A stretch of 64,000 bases of DNA from Elephas maximus indicus (GCF_024166365.1 NC_064827.1:54836635-54900634), one strand, 5' to 3'. Positions 32,882 to 44,725 are shown, counted from the first letter of the stretch. The notes: a model not told the origin generated them from the letters alone. Made by a program: numbers and translations.

Positions 32882-32891
32882 TCCTTATTAT

Positions 32892-33318
32892 AGCAATCTC
32901 TTTTTCATTCATCCATTAGATAAATCACTCATTCCCATTTTACAGGATGTTTTCCTTCAAGCAGTGGCACTTCTCCTTTCCCACTTTTATCCTGTTTAGC
33001 AACATTACCTTTCATTTCAACATTAGATGCAGAGTTCTCCCTGGATTGTCCCCTGACTTTACTCATCTGGTCTTGAAAACAGGTTTGCCGAGCTTCAAAG
33101 CCTGTGCTCTTTGAATTGACTCGTGTGTGCCAAAATTCTCTGTATCTCGAATTAGAACTTTTTTTTTAATGAGGAACACAAAGAATTAAGTGTATGTCTT
33201 AGTTTTTATTAACATGATGTTCTACTTTGACAGACATTTATTGAATACTGCTAGCCGGTGCAAAGCATTATCAATTATCACAGGTCCAGGTTGTAAAGGA
33301 TAAAAATTTAGCTGTTTC
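32892..33318. other. Intron sequence with no recognised element
   Basis: No repeat core or exon was seen. Confidence 0.4.
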
Positions 33319-33319
33319 T

Positions 33320-33481
33320 GGAGCCCTGGTGGCATAGTGGTTAAACGGTCAGCTGCTAACCCAAAAGCTGGCAGTTCAAATCCAGTAGCCACTCCTTGGA
33401 AACTCTATGGGGCAGTTCTACTCCGTCCTATAGGGCCACTGTGAGTCGGAATCAACTTGAAGACAACGGGTTTGGTTTTTT
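33320..33481 (+). mobile_element. AfroSINE, short form
   Basis: ggagccctggtggcatagtg through gtcggaatcaacttgaagac, ending acgggtttggttttttt. Confidence 0.94.
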
Positions 33482-34124
33482 TAGTTAGGAAAATAAATTA
33501 ATAATTTTGATCCATGGCTTCCTCCTTTGGTAGAACTTAACCAAATGTTGGTAAGAAGACTGTAGGGAAAAAATTCAAGTAGATCTCTGAGCACTGTGCT
33601 TAGCACATAATCAGCAGTTGGTTAAATTTTAGCTACCTAATGTGATTAATGGAGAATGGCATGAAAAAAGGTATAGAGAAAGCTTGAAGGTGGCATTGAG
33701 GTAGTGGACAAGTTTAGGTCCTTTTGGGACTAAATATGATAGGCCATAAAGGTAGATTGGAAATTGTGACTTCAATAAATCATTTCACTCTTAGAATATT
33801 TTCTATTTTGTAGACAATGAATGGGAGAGGCATTAGAGTTTTTGTTGGTTTTGCTTGGTTTTGACAGGGAAGTGATGTATTGTAACCTGAACTTCAGGAA
33901 AATAACTTACAAGAATGGAAAAACAGACTGAAGATGAGTGAAGAGGTATAGAGAGACTGACTGAGAGGCTGATGCAGTAGACGAGAGAACTGCTCAGAGT
34001 CTAACCCAGTGCAGGGGGCTGGGGACAGAGAGGGCGGAAGGAGTGTGAGAACTTGTAAGGGCAAAAATAGCCTGCTATTATATCAGCCCTGGGTCTTCAT
34101 TCCAAAATGCTTGATATTTATATA
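33482..34124. other. Intron sequence with no recognised element
   Basis: Purine-rich in its second half (about 33900-34060) but without a clear repeat landmark. Confidence 0.35.
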
Positions 34125-34310
34125 ACCAAAAAAGCAAACCCCATACTGTCGAGTCAATTCTGTGTGACCCCGTGTGTTACAGTAGAACTGCTCCATAGGA
34201 TTTTCTTGGCTGTAATTTTTATGGAAGCAGGTTGCCAGGCCTTTCTTTCATGGTACTGCTGGGTAAGTTTGAACCACCACCCTTTAGGTTAGTAGCTGAG
34301 CACAAACTTT
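34125..34310 (-). mobile_element. AfroSINE, long form
   Basis: Antisense: ccccatactgtcgagtcaat, atggaagcaggttgccaggc, then the inverted head ccctttaggttagtagctga. Diverged. Confidence 0.8.
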
Positions 34311-34789
34311 AGGCTTGTTCAGATCATAAAATCTCTGTATGCTCATTATGGAGACAAGCTGAAAGAATAAAATAAGAATCACTCATAATCCCACCACACA
34401 GAGATAACCACTATATACTTTAAGTCCTTTCCAAGTTTAGAATGTTCTTCATACACAGTATCCATTGAAATAATGGTTTATTCTAATCCTCACTGTTACT
34501 GTGAGACTACTGTAAGCTGCGATCATTGTGATTATCTTGAGGTGGTTTTCCTTTTTTTGTGTTTGGGTATTTATATTTTGTTGATAGATCAGTGGAAGAT
34601 TTTTTTGTTCACTGTATCTCTTTTTGGCAATTTGTATATTGAGAGGAGTGAAATATCCAGATTGCTATAGCCTTTCTTTATTCTGTATTAGTAATTTTAA
34701 ATGGAAACCAACTTTGTGGCATTTTAGGAACTTTTTCTTTTTTTTAAGTAGATGACTCTGAAGTAAAAAATTTTTATTAGAGTTCCATA

Positions 34790-35110
34790 ATCATCACCCA
34801 TTTTTATTTTGATGTAATTTTAGATTTACAGAAGAATTACAAAGATAGCACAGAATGTCCCTGATATTCTGTTCACCCAGCTTCCTCTAATGTTGACATA
34901 TTATGTAAACATCACACATTTGTCAAAACTAAGAAATTGACATTGGTACAATACCATTAACTAAACTACAGACTTGGTATTCAAGTTTTCTCAGTCTTCC
35001 TTTTTTTACTCCAGGATCTCCTCCAGGAACCCACATTGTATTTAGTGGTTATGTCTCTTTAGTTAACTCCCCCAATTGTGAAAGTTTCTTTCTCTTTCCT
35101 TATCTTTCAT
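34790..35110 (-). mobile_element. L1M-type 3' fragment
   Basis: Contains attacaaagatagcacagaa, acattggtacaataccatta, actaaactacagacttggta and cacattgtatttagtggtta, which are known inner landmarks of L1M 3' ends in antisense. Confidence 0.65.
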
Positions 35111-35569
35111 GACCCTGACACTTTGGAAGAGTAAGCACCTGTGTTTAAAAGTTGTATATAATTTGAAACCCACATGTGTCTGGGCCCAAGTGAAGCTTAA
35201 ATTCTTTAAAATAGTAATATAAAGTCTGCTCTTGATAACGTGGTATTATGATTTCAAAAATTAATTCAGAATCACTTTGAAAAATATTCAATAAACTTTT
35301 TCCTCCAAGAGTGCAAAATTAACATCCTGGAGCTGGCCATAAAGCATTATTGCTGTAATGGTAGGGAAATGGTGTTTAGAAAACAATTATGCTCCACTAC
35401 TGTAGAGTGTAATTAGTCGGGCCATATCGCAATTTGTCACGACTCTGGGTTTATATCACACATGATAGCTCCAGCTTTGATTTTAGCTCTTCATGAAAAA
35501 GAATATGTTTTCACAGCATCAGGCATTGTAAACACGTTCCAGAGTTTGAAAATATGTCAAAAGCTTTAG
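35111..35569. other. Intron sequence with no recognised element
   Basis: Non-repetitive by eye. Possible conserved non-coding DNA, unproven. Confidence 0.35.
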
Positions 35570-36120
35570 GACAGCTCTAAGCCTTGTAAATTCATCTTCA
35601 GAATGTCATGAATATTGACTTTTTGTTGGTCAAATTTTGCTTTCAGCTCTTGCATTTTGTTCATGAAAATGTGAGCCACGCCAGTGGGAGGAAGGCCTGT
35701 CCCTGAGGGATACACTTCAGAGGCAATCACAGATGCTGAAAATATGATTCCTTCTTATAAGAAGTTATGAACCTCTTTGAAAACAAATATTGCTAACGAA
35801 TATTCTATGATCTTTAAGTTCTGTGATTCCATTGAGTATGGGTGTGGTCAGCAGTGGAAAATGATTGCAGCCTCCAGTTGCTCGAGTCAGATGTCTAGTT
35901 TGAGTTAGAACAACTTGTATTTCCTTGATCATACAGCAGTGCTCCCACTTAGTTGTAAAATTTTTACCCTGCAGTTTCAGCTTTGTTGTGTTCAGATGTC
36001 TTGTCGTCATTGAAGAACCATCTTATCAGTCGCTGGAGGGTTGGACAAGTTGAGCCGCTCAAAGCCCTTTAATTCCAAGTATCCTTGATCTAAGGAGGCA
36101 GCTCAGTAAAACTCTTGAGC
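35570..36120 (-). pseudogene. hAT transposase-like (ZBED/GTF2IRD2-type) relic
   Basis: On the - strand a broken frame contains HLNTTKLKLQGKNF, then a charged helix with IKEIQVVLTQTR, then GGCNHFPLL (frame 35765-36010). Domesticated hAT transposases of the ZBED5/GTF2IRD2/FAM200 kind have an equivalent 'HLNelNlkLQGk ... kaF..kL ... HFP.l' block. A following piece reads AHIFMNKMQELKAKFD in another frame. Stops and frameshifts make it non-functional. Either a decayed hAT transposon or a retrocopy of such a gene; assignment is by motif only. Confidence 0.5.
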
Positions 36121-36259
36121 AAGTTTTCACAACTTAGCCATCTGCATTAAAATAAAATAAACTTTTATGTACTGCTTCACCTTCTTCCAAATATTCCTTG
36201 AATTTGAGATGATTGAGGCCATAGCCTGAAGAGTCACAGTCTCACTGTTACTTCCTTCA

Positions 36260-36786
36260 TCATATCACGCAGTGAGCCTGATTCATTGATTCAGTGAGAG
36301 TTATTGAGCATTTCTATGTGCAAGGAACTATTTAGATACTGGCGATACAGCAAAGAACACCAAGCTTATTTTCTAGTGGCTGAGACAGATAAGTAAATAA
36401 ATAAGCAAAGTATACAGTTTGATAGGTAGAGATAAGTGATGCTATGGAGAAAAGTAAGATAGGAAAGGGGGATAGGGAGCATGTGTATGTCTGTATGTTT
36501 ATAATTTATAGTAGTGTGGTCAGCAAGGCCTCACTGAGCAAAATCCTAAAGGAAGTGATGGAGCAAGCAAGCTTGATTTCTAGGAAGTGAGGATTCCAGG
36601 CAGAGTGCAAATGTAAGGAGATGGAAGCAAGCCTGAGAGACTGAAGGGGCAGCAAGAAGGCCAGAGTGGTGGAGGAGTGTGTGGAGGGAAGGACATAGAC
36701 TGGAGGTGTTCGGGGCCAGAGTGGAGGAGTGTGTGGAGAGAAGGACATAGATTGGAGGTGTTTGGGGCCAGGTCACCTAAGGGTCG
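36260..36786 (-). mobile_element. L2, first part, antisense
   Basis: attcagtgagagttattgag, ggcgatacagcaaagaacac, gataagtgatgctatggaga, aaggcctcactgagcaaaat and gattccaggcagagtgcaaa in the L2 order. It continues after the SINE at 36787-37083. Confidence 0.8.
36659..36765 (+). repeat. Tandem duplication of a ~53-bp unit
   Basis: Unit 1 at 36659-36713 and unit 2 at 36714-36765 both read ggccagagtgg...ggaggagtgtgtggag then ggacatag.ttggaggtgtt-like text. Unit 2 lacks 3 bases and differs at a few sites. It lies inside the L2. Confidence 0.85.
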
Positions 36787-37083
36787 TGCTGTTGTTGTTA
36801 GATGCCTTCCAGTTAGCCCCGACTCATGGCGACCTCATGCACAATGGGATCGGTCTGTTGTGATCTATATGGTTTTTATCAGTTGATTTTTGGAAGTAGA
36901 TTGACAGGCCTTTCTTCCTAGTCTGCCTTTGGAAGTTTGCTGAAACCTGTTCAGCATTAGAGGAACGCACAAGCCTCCGCTAATAGACAGATGCTGGCTA
37001 TGCGTGAGGTGCATTGGCCAGGAATCAAACCTGGGTCTCCCACATGGAAGACAAGAATTCTTCCACTGAACCACCACTGCCCC
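36787..37083 (-). mobile_element. tRNA-Gly-headed SINE with RTE body and tail
   Basis: On the - strand the head reads ggcagtggtggttcagtgga, agaattcttgtcttccatgt, then gacccaggtttgattcctgg, closely resembling tRNA-Gly. The body then matches the RTE 5' region: gctgaaacctgt, ttcttcctagtct and cgcacaagcctcc on the + strand all recur near 15500-15650. The end is the RTE tail. Splits an L2. Confidence 0.85.
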
Positions 37084-37435
37084 AGTATAAAAACTTTGGC
37101 ATTTGCTCAGAGTAAGGTAGGAAGGCATTGTTGGGTTTTGAGCAGAGGAATGACATGATCTGGCTTTTAATTTAAAAGGGTTACTGACTTTATTGAGACT
37201 AGAGCTGAGGGGACAGGAGTAGAAGCAGATAGAAGGCTATTGCAGTAATCCAGGTGTGTGATAATGGTGAGAAATGTTCAGGTCCTGGAACATATGTGGA
37301 GATGGAGCCATCAGCGTTTCCTGTTGAAATGGATACATGGTGTGAGAAAGTAAGATAATAAGGTTTTTTGTCTCAGCATTTGAGAAGGTGGAATTACCGA
37401 GATGGTGAAGGCTTTTGGTGTCGCAGGTTGTGCCC
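37084..37435 (-). mobile_element. L2, second part, antisense
   Basis: tttgctcagagtaaggtagg, ttgggttttgagcagaggaa, tgacatgatctggcttttaa, ggctattgcagtaatccagg and tggagatggagccatcagcg continue the L2 that stops at 36786. Confidence 0.75.
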
Positions 37436-37439
37436 GTGA

Positions 37440-38600
37440 TAGATACGCATCATGAATGAGCTAATAGAACCTGGGCGTGGTCAGCTTCATCATTAGAATA
37501 CACTGTATTTCAGAAATTTGCACTCCCCTTTCTTCACTGCAGGGACTCCATCTAAACTTTTCAATGTTAAATGTCTTAAATTCCTTCATGGTAAATACTT
37601 CATGTCAAATAGCTAACTGGGTTAAAAACCCTCAAATCTCAAGTGGGTTGCACTCTGGCAGGAGGTTGCAATAAACACAGTGGCTCTGTGGTAAATACAA
37701 ATGTTTCAACTGTCACATCATATAGGCAAGCTTGGAAAAAATAAGCAAAAACAAAACAAAACTGAAAACAACAATTAAAAAATAACCCCCCCCACCCAAA
37801 AAAAGACTAGATGATGAAAAAAACGGCTGATGGGAAAAATAGATTAGAGACAAAACACTCAAAACTAAATGAACTTTGTGACTAAATAGTCTTAATAACA
37901 ATAGTAATAAACAATAACAAAAAAACTAGCACAGTTAACTCTCCTGGTATTTGCATCAAGTATCACAATTAGAAAATTCTTTGTAATCTGAATCCTGGAG
38001 TTCATGCTTTCTTCTTGGAAGAAGTAGGTCTTAGAGGCTATTTGCTTCTAGTAGAGATCATTTTCACCAAAATTAAAAATCTGATCCAGGATATAGCCTT
38101 CTTAATTAAACCATTGTTTTAATACAGGGGGAGATGTCTTTGCAGCTTTCTCATCTGCATTTGCAGCCTTGCTGGATAGCTTAAAAGAAGGAAAGTGTAG
38201 TAATTTTTGAAACCACTAAATCAGCCACCACTTATGCTAAAGTAAGTCATTTCTGTAGAATTTTCAGTTTTTTTTTTCTTAAGGTCCTTTTATATTGCTA
38301 AGACTTCTTTTTAATAATCATGAGAAACATGCTTCTATTCTGATTGCTTGAAAATATTAACATGCTGGGGAAAATTGTATATGAGTCAGCAAGACTTCTC
38401 CATTATTCATCTATACCATCATTCATCTATTTCCCAGGTGTATATGAGGCAATGTGTGTCAAAGAAATACAATGTAGTAACATAGACTGTATCGCTAACC
38501 TAGAACTCCTGAGATCTGACATATAACCCAGGACCAAACTTAGAGCTACCTCCATCTAGGATAGTCTAGAATTTTTCCATTTAAAATGGATATTCAGTAA
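37440..38600. other. Intron sequence with no recognised element
   Basis: An A-rich tract with a C run lies at about 37735-37805. No repeat family was recognised with confidence. Confidence 0.35.
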
Positions 38601-38619
38601 GAAAAACCCTAAAATTATT

Positions 38620-39240
38620 TCAGTAGTGTGCTAAAGAATATTTAACAAAATTTCACATCTATTGCTTAAACAATTCAAAAACCAGGAAGAGAAAGCTACA
38701 TCTATGATGAGATCCACAATCTTGAACCAACAGCCAATATTGTGCTTGTGAGTGACATATTAGAGGATTTTTTGTTTACTTCAGGAACAATTAAGCAAGA
38801 CTTCTACCATCATTAACATTGTTCTAGAAGTTTCGACTAGTGCAGTATGTTAAAACAAAAATAAGTAGTATAATGATTGGAAAAGAGATAAGAGCCAAAG
38901 AAGCAATTAAAAACTCTTAATAAGGATTATATATGGTAAGTATACAAAAACCAATAACTTTTCTGAATGTCAGCAATAACCAGTTAGAAAATACAATGGG
39001 AAAAAAATTCCATTCACGTGGTAACAACAAATATAAAATACCTAGAAAGAACCTGAATAAGAAATATGTGTAATCAAAATGAAGAAAAATATGAAACTTC
39101 CCTTGTGGTATAGAGTAAGACTTCAATGAATTGGAGGGATATACCTTGTACCTGGATGCAAAAACTGGAATATTGAGAAGATGCCGTTTTTTCCAGTTAA
39201 TTTATAAACTTAACACAGTTTGAATAAAAACGTGTGTGTG
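38620..39240 (+). mobile_element. L1 ORF2 relic (reverse transcriptase end), sense
   Basis: Text such as ccaacagccaatattgtgct, cattaacattgttctagaag, ccaataacttttctgaatgt, cagcaataaccagttagaaa, aaaaaaattccattcacgtg and aaatataaaatacctagaaa follows L1 ORF2 in order. Deletions and stops throughout. Confidence 0.8.
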
Positions 39241-39418
39241 TATGTATCTATGTATATGCATACATTATGTATATACATATATATCGTCACATATCAACTC
39301 TCATTAGCTAACAATTCACCTTTATGACAATAGTAAAAAATCTGACTATTTTGCACATTAACAACATAAATCTGGCAGTAATGAACACCGAGGTGCGAGG
39401 TGAGAGTAATGCTGGCTT

Positions 39419-40207
39419 TGATGGTTAAGGTTATGTGTCAACTCGACAGGGCCGTGATTCTCAGTGCTTTGGCAGTTATGTAATGCTTTAGTCAGCTTCC
39501 ATTTTGTGATCTGATGCGGTCATCCTCCATTTTCACGTAACGCTGATTTTGCATAATGACCTGTGTGATGGTTAAGATTGTGTGTCAACTTGGCTGGGCC
39601 GTGATTCTCAATGTTTTGGCAGTTGTATAATGTGATCACTTTCCTGTTGAAATTTGATATGTGATCACCCCCATGATGGAATCTACTGAGTGGTACTGGC
39701 CGGGGTGGCACCTGTGGTGGCTCACCGCCCCCTCGGCCTTCATTTCTTCGCCTTCTGCTGCCTCCTTCCTTTCTGCTTGCCTTGCAAAGGTTGTTGGCTT
39801 GTTCTGGATCCAGCAGCTGTCTCTTGTCTGACCTCTGGTTCTTGGGACTTGAGCTAGCAGTTTACCTGTCCATCTTGTGATTCGCTGATCTTCACGGCCT
39901 GCGAGCAACAATCCTGCTTCCCAACCTGCCTGTCTTGGGTTCGCAAGCCCCTGCAGCTTAAATGACTGAGGAGAAACCTTGTGATCTTGCCTGCGGACCT
40001 TGGGGATGCCTCAACTGTCCAACCTGCTCATCTTGGGTTCACCAGCGTCTGCAGCTCCGTGAGTTGGGAAAGGACTCTATCCTGACCCAAGGACTTGGGA
40101 TGTTCCAACCTCTACAATCGCGTGAGCTGATTCCTTAATATAAATCTCACTCTCTCTATTTATATGCATTATTGGTTTTGCTTCTCTAGAGAATCCAGCC
40201 TAAGACA
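39419..40207 (+). mobile_element. LTR-like element with duplicated 5' block
   Basis: Runs from tgatggttaaggttatgtgt to gaatccagcctaagaca. It has an AATATAAA-type signal near 40136-40143 and the LTR-like ending attggttttgcttctctaga. Its first ~70 bases (39419-39487) recur at 39567-39634 (gatggttaagattgtgtgtc ... gtgattctcaatgttttggc). Related in ends to 22986-23440. Class is tentative. Confidence 0.5.
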
Positions 40208-40424
40208 ACCTGGTCTTTGGAACCTAACCAAGTCGATATGTGAGGAGAGGATATGTGTGTGTGTGTATATATACATATATGTATAATACATTTGTAGGTG
40301 GGGTTGGGAAAATATTCTAAACATTAAGTGTAAAGGGTAGTCTAGTATCAGATAATAAAACATAAAGCTATAATAGTCAATATTGTGATGCAGTTTATAT
40401 CACAGTAAATTTAGGGCTCGTGAG

Positions 40425-40560
40425 TTTGGGTATTGAAGGTAGAGTACTTGATATTCCAGGCTTAGCTTTGCCACTTGCTAGCCATATAATCATGACCTAG
40501 TTTCTTAGTTTGTTTTTCCAAGCCTGAGTTTCCTCACCTGGATTTCCGTGTTGTAAATAC
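40425..40560 (+). mobile_element. MIR-type ancient SINE, weak
   Basis: agctttgccacttgctagcc, then catgacctagtttcttagtt, then gagtttcctcacctggattt keeps the MIR order in diverged form. Confidence 0.5.
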
Positions 40561-40961
40561 TCTCACCATGACTGATTTTGAGCTACCATTGTGAAGTCCC
40601 TGAAAAAGGAGTTGGGAAAAGCTGTGAACAGTTGGCTCTTATGAGCTGGTGCAAGCTGGCTGCAGCACACAAGCCTGGTACAGGCATGCCAGAGCATGCT
40701 GAGAAACCACCTTAGCGATCACTTAGCCCACTGAGATGAACTCTTGACTCCCAGGCCAGAGCACATTCCTGCTTGAAGCTGCCTTCTCCAGGAAGTTTAA
40801 TAGAGATAATTAAGAGTAAAAATCTACTGTGTTGTATCATAGAGAGCATCTTGAGAGGGAGCTGACCCTGCAAAGAGTCTCTGGGGTGGGGGGAGTCCTG
40901 TAGGGTGGCAGGGCCCCACCCTCGGAGTAGCCTCTTGGGGGACAAAGTCACATAATGGCTG

Positions 40962-41013
40962 AGGACTAAAGGGAGAGGTGTTGCTGGCAAACACTTAGCA
41001 GAAAAGAAGCAGT
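40962..41013 (+). repeat. 52-bp local duplication, copy 1
   Basis: aggactaaagggagaggtgt then tgctggcaaacacttagcag. Recurs at 42178-42229 in the same orientation with four differences. Confidence 0.85.
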
Positions 41014-42177
41014 TGGGCCGGAGTGAAGGGCGTTTCTCCTGTGGTTTCTTTTTCTGAAGCCTGTGATACTCATGGCAGTAATGTGTATTTTACTGTCTTT
41101 CTGCATCTCCATATATTTATATTCATTTTCTCTGTTTATTCCCCTCCTGCTGATATTATTCAATTCCTGTGTATAATAGTTTACATGACTGACTTTTTGT
41201 TTGTGGTCACCAGAAAGGTCAGTTGTGGGGAGGAGGGGTGGTGTGTGAGTGATGAGAAGACTGAGGTGATGTATTATGTGAGGAGGCCACAGATGTGTCA
41301 GATGGTGGCCTGGGAGTCATGGTATTATCAGGAAGGAAGGCTTCAAGGTGTGGAGCCTTGGAGCTTGTCTCATGTTTGTTGGGCAAAGGGCCTCTATCAG
41401 GGGCTTGTACTTTTTATTTCACAGTGGATTAGTATATGGTCATTTGGTAACCTTGTTTTAAATATACCATCTCAGAGTGGATTGTTTTGTTGTGATCATA
41501 TTTGTAGTTCTAACAGATGATTGGTTTATTGGTTTAGGATGACCTTGTGGGGAAAAAAGCAAGATTTAATGGGATTTCAGAGAAGCGAAGACTGTCTGAA
41601 TATGAGAGCAGTATTGTCGGATATTGTATCATTGCTTAAAACCTGTGATTGAGAATCATTCATTTGGGCGATACAAAAAAACCACTTGGTACAGCGTGGG
41701 AGCGGGTATGCAAAGTGGAGAGAGGGGAAAAAAGAGTTATTACTTTTAAGGAGTTAATGAAGAATACTCTTAGGATATGAGAACTGCCAGAATTGGATAC
41801 AGACCAGTCAAGATATAAACCAGACCTGCCTGAGCTTGTGACTTGGCTTTGGAGATGGAAAAAAAATGGTTTCTTAGGAGTAGGATGTTTTAGTGACTCA
41901 CTGGGCATGGAGATCTACAGATGCCCCTGTTTTAAGAGCATTTGTTCAAGTTTGGTCCATTAACATTCACTTTTCTTGGGGTTTTTTTTAGGAGCAAGTT
42001 TAGTATCTGTCATTTTATTTTTTGGCTATTAATTTGATGATTCAGTGTTCTTCCTCACTTATTTGGGTGTTCCTAGTCTTTTAGTGTGAATTTTTCTTTA
42101 ATCACTCTAAGCCTTCAGCTGGTTTTCATTAATTCAGCTTCTGATGTATCTGTATATTTTCCTGAAAACCTTCACCA
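41014..42177. other. Intron sequence with no recognised element
   Basis: The 165-codon open frame at 41023-41520 (+) has a hydrophobic stretch but no recognisable family and no splice context. I do not call it a gene. Confidence 0.4.
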
Positions 42178-42229
42178 AGGACTAAAGGGAGAGGTGTTGC
42201 TAGCAAACACTTAGCAGACAAGGGGCAGT
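42178..42229 (+). repeat. 52-bp local duplication, copy 2
   Basis: Second copy of 40962-41013, about 92% identical by eye. Neither copy shows a SINE or LINE signature. Confidence 0.85.
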
Positions 42230-43721
42230 GGAATTACTGAATCTCAGCCTTGGAAGGGACTGTAATAGTTTTCTAATCCCATTGTCAATTTGATGTTTGA
42301 ATTCTCTGTATTATTTTCTTTTCCATTTCAGGCTTCAATAATTGATGTCTTTATTTTCAGTGGTTGGATTTTACCTAGTAGTAGAATTTAGAGGCTTTTT
42401 GACAATATAGCATCCTCAGATACAGTAAACTTAGAGATAATCAATTGGTCATACTTTGGGGTAGCTGAAAGGCTAACACTATTCAGAGGCACCTGTTACA
42501 GGATACCCTGACCTTTGAGAGGAGCTCGCACCATGGTTTTGATCGGTTCGGGAAGGAGGAAGAGGGTGTTGGAGGCTGGTGGGGAAGTAAAACCAACCTC
42601 TTTGCTTCCAAAGCTAGCTTGGAGGCCCAGGAGGTGCCTTTTTGTAATTTATGCTGAAATGCTGGGAGAAGTTCTCCAGAAGAGTTCTATGTTATAGCTG
42701 TTTAATATTTCCTGCTTATAGAGTTTGAATGCAGAGTACTTAGTGAGGTTCAGGTTTTACCAGGGAAGACCAGCTGGATGTCTGCTAGGAGGCCTTACCA
42801 AGTAGCACTGCCTTTAGAATTCACCAAGTTCAGGGGCTTTGGAGACTCTGAAACTTAATTTTGTTAGTACGTTTAGAATGTATTCTTCAATTAATAGTTG
42901 ATTCATATAAACCAGGGTCATGAGACAGGTGTGTCAATTCAGAAAGCTAATTTTATTAGAGATTTAACTGACTTACAGACCAAAAAAAAAAAATTCTTGT
43001 CAGCTTGGCTGGCATGAAAGTAAAGCCAAATTATTATTATTGAAGAATGATCATATTTATTCTTAATGGAAAAGTAGTTCATGCTGCTTTTTTAATCCAG
43101 TCAAAATATACAAATGTGTTGTAAGTCCTTTCAGATCCCACCTCATGAAATCACAGTGGTTAAGCTTGTCTATATTTTTCCAGACTTTTCATACATCTAT
43201 TGCTGTCTTGCTTTTTTTTTTTTAAACAGGCTTATTTTAAAAAATCCAACCAAAATACAGAAAGGGGAATAGTAGAAAGTGAAAGTTCTTTCTTATCCCA
43301 CCTTATGAGTTAACGATTTACAGCTTAGTCTGTATCTGTTCTTAAGACTCTTCATACATGAAATAAACCTCTATTGCTTTATTTTTCTGTAGTTCTGTAG
43401 TTATGCTATGTGCACTGCTTGGCACCTTGTGAGAAGCCAGAGGACAGTTAGAAGATTGCCTGGTGAGATGGAATCAGATGAAGGGGACTAGGCTGGATGA
43501 CTCATGGTGCAGCTGCAGCTCAGTAGTCTGAATTGGCCATTCAGCAATAGCTCAGAGGCTAGAGTGCTACAGTTTTGCTGCTATGGCACCCCTTCCCTAA
43601 GACAGCTTGGAAGGGCGATGTCAACATTTATCTCTCAGACTTTTTTCTTTTTTTCAGTACAACTGGCAAGTACATCCTGGCACCTCAATAAATAGTAGCT
43701 GTTTTTTTTAGTATATGCATC
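42230..43721. other. Intron sequence, mostly unannotated
   Basis: Two loosely similar stretches (about 43110-43192 and 43280-43380, both ending cttttcatacat or ctcttcatacat before ctattgct) may be old LINE-derived repeats. Otherwise nothing recognised. Confidence 0.35.
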
Positions 43722-43876
43722 TGGAGCCCTGGTGGGGCAGTGGTTAAGAGCTTGACTGTTAACTGAAAGGTTGGCAGTTTGAAACTACCAGCTGCTCCTT
43801 GGAAACCCTATGGGGCTGTTCTCTTCTGTCCTATAGGGTCACTATGAGTTGGGATCGGCTCAACAGCAATGGGTTT
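43722..43876 (+). mobile_element. AfroSINE, short form, with TSD
   Basis: ggagccctggtggggcagtg through gggatcggctcaacagcaat. tatatgca flanks it (43712-43719 and 43877-43884). Confidence 0.92.
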
Positions 43877-44319
43877 TATATGCACCTACCCTGCCAGCCC
43901 CTTTTTTCTGTAACTGTGTTTATACTACAGTCTAGCTTTGCCTTGGCATGTGCACTCTTTGGTCTCTTTTCTGACACTGCATTGATCTATTATGTTGTAT
44001 TTTAATTCTCCACAATTTTATTTCCCTTTTCCCCTTGTGCTGCCTGTAAAGAGATTGAGCTAGTCTATGAAAATTAGCACTTAACTCTGTAGTAATTCTA
44101 ACAGCTTCTGATTTCTCTGAAAAATGCTTTGGTTCCTCAGATTTCATTATTACCGAAGTCTTTATCTTACTGAATCTATTCTGCTTTTATTTTGTTGTAT
44201 ACCCGATGTAGCTGTATTAAAAATGACTATGGAATCCATCAGGAAATGGGCAGAGTTCCTTCCACATGTGAAGTGACTAACGTGAACCCCCTTTTAAGTG
44301 TTTTTAATGTGATTTCTTT

Positions 44320-44725
44320 TGTATATACATAACAACTTTATTGAGCTGATTCACATATCATATAATGCATGCATTTAAAGTATACTATTTAATGGTTTTT
44401 AATATATTCAGAATTGTGCAGCCATCAGCCACAATGAATTTTAGAACATTTTCTTCACCCTGGAGAGAAACCCCACACCCAACCCCAGGCAAACAGTAAT
44501 CTACTTTCTGTCTCTATAGATTTATCTACTCTGGACATTTCATACTATTGAAATAATATAATATGTAGCTTTCTGTGTCTGGCTTTTTTCACTTAGTGTA
44601 GTGTTTTTAAGGTTCATTGATACTGTAACATGTATGAGTACGTCATTCCTTTTTATTGCCAGATAATACTTCATTGTATGGATGTACCGTATTTTATTTA
44701 TCTGTTCATTTGTTGATCAATATTT
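44320..44725 (-). mobile_element. L1M-type 3' end
   Basis: aacaactttattgagctgat, aagtatactatttaatggtt, cagaattgtgcagccatcag, ttctgtgtctggcttttttc and attgccagataatacttcat. Standard antisense L1M 3' text. Confidence 0.85.

Noticed and set aside
41023-41520. 165-codon frame on +
   Set aside because: Hydrophobic start but no signal-peptide logic, no family, no splice or promoter context.
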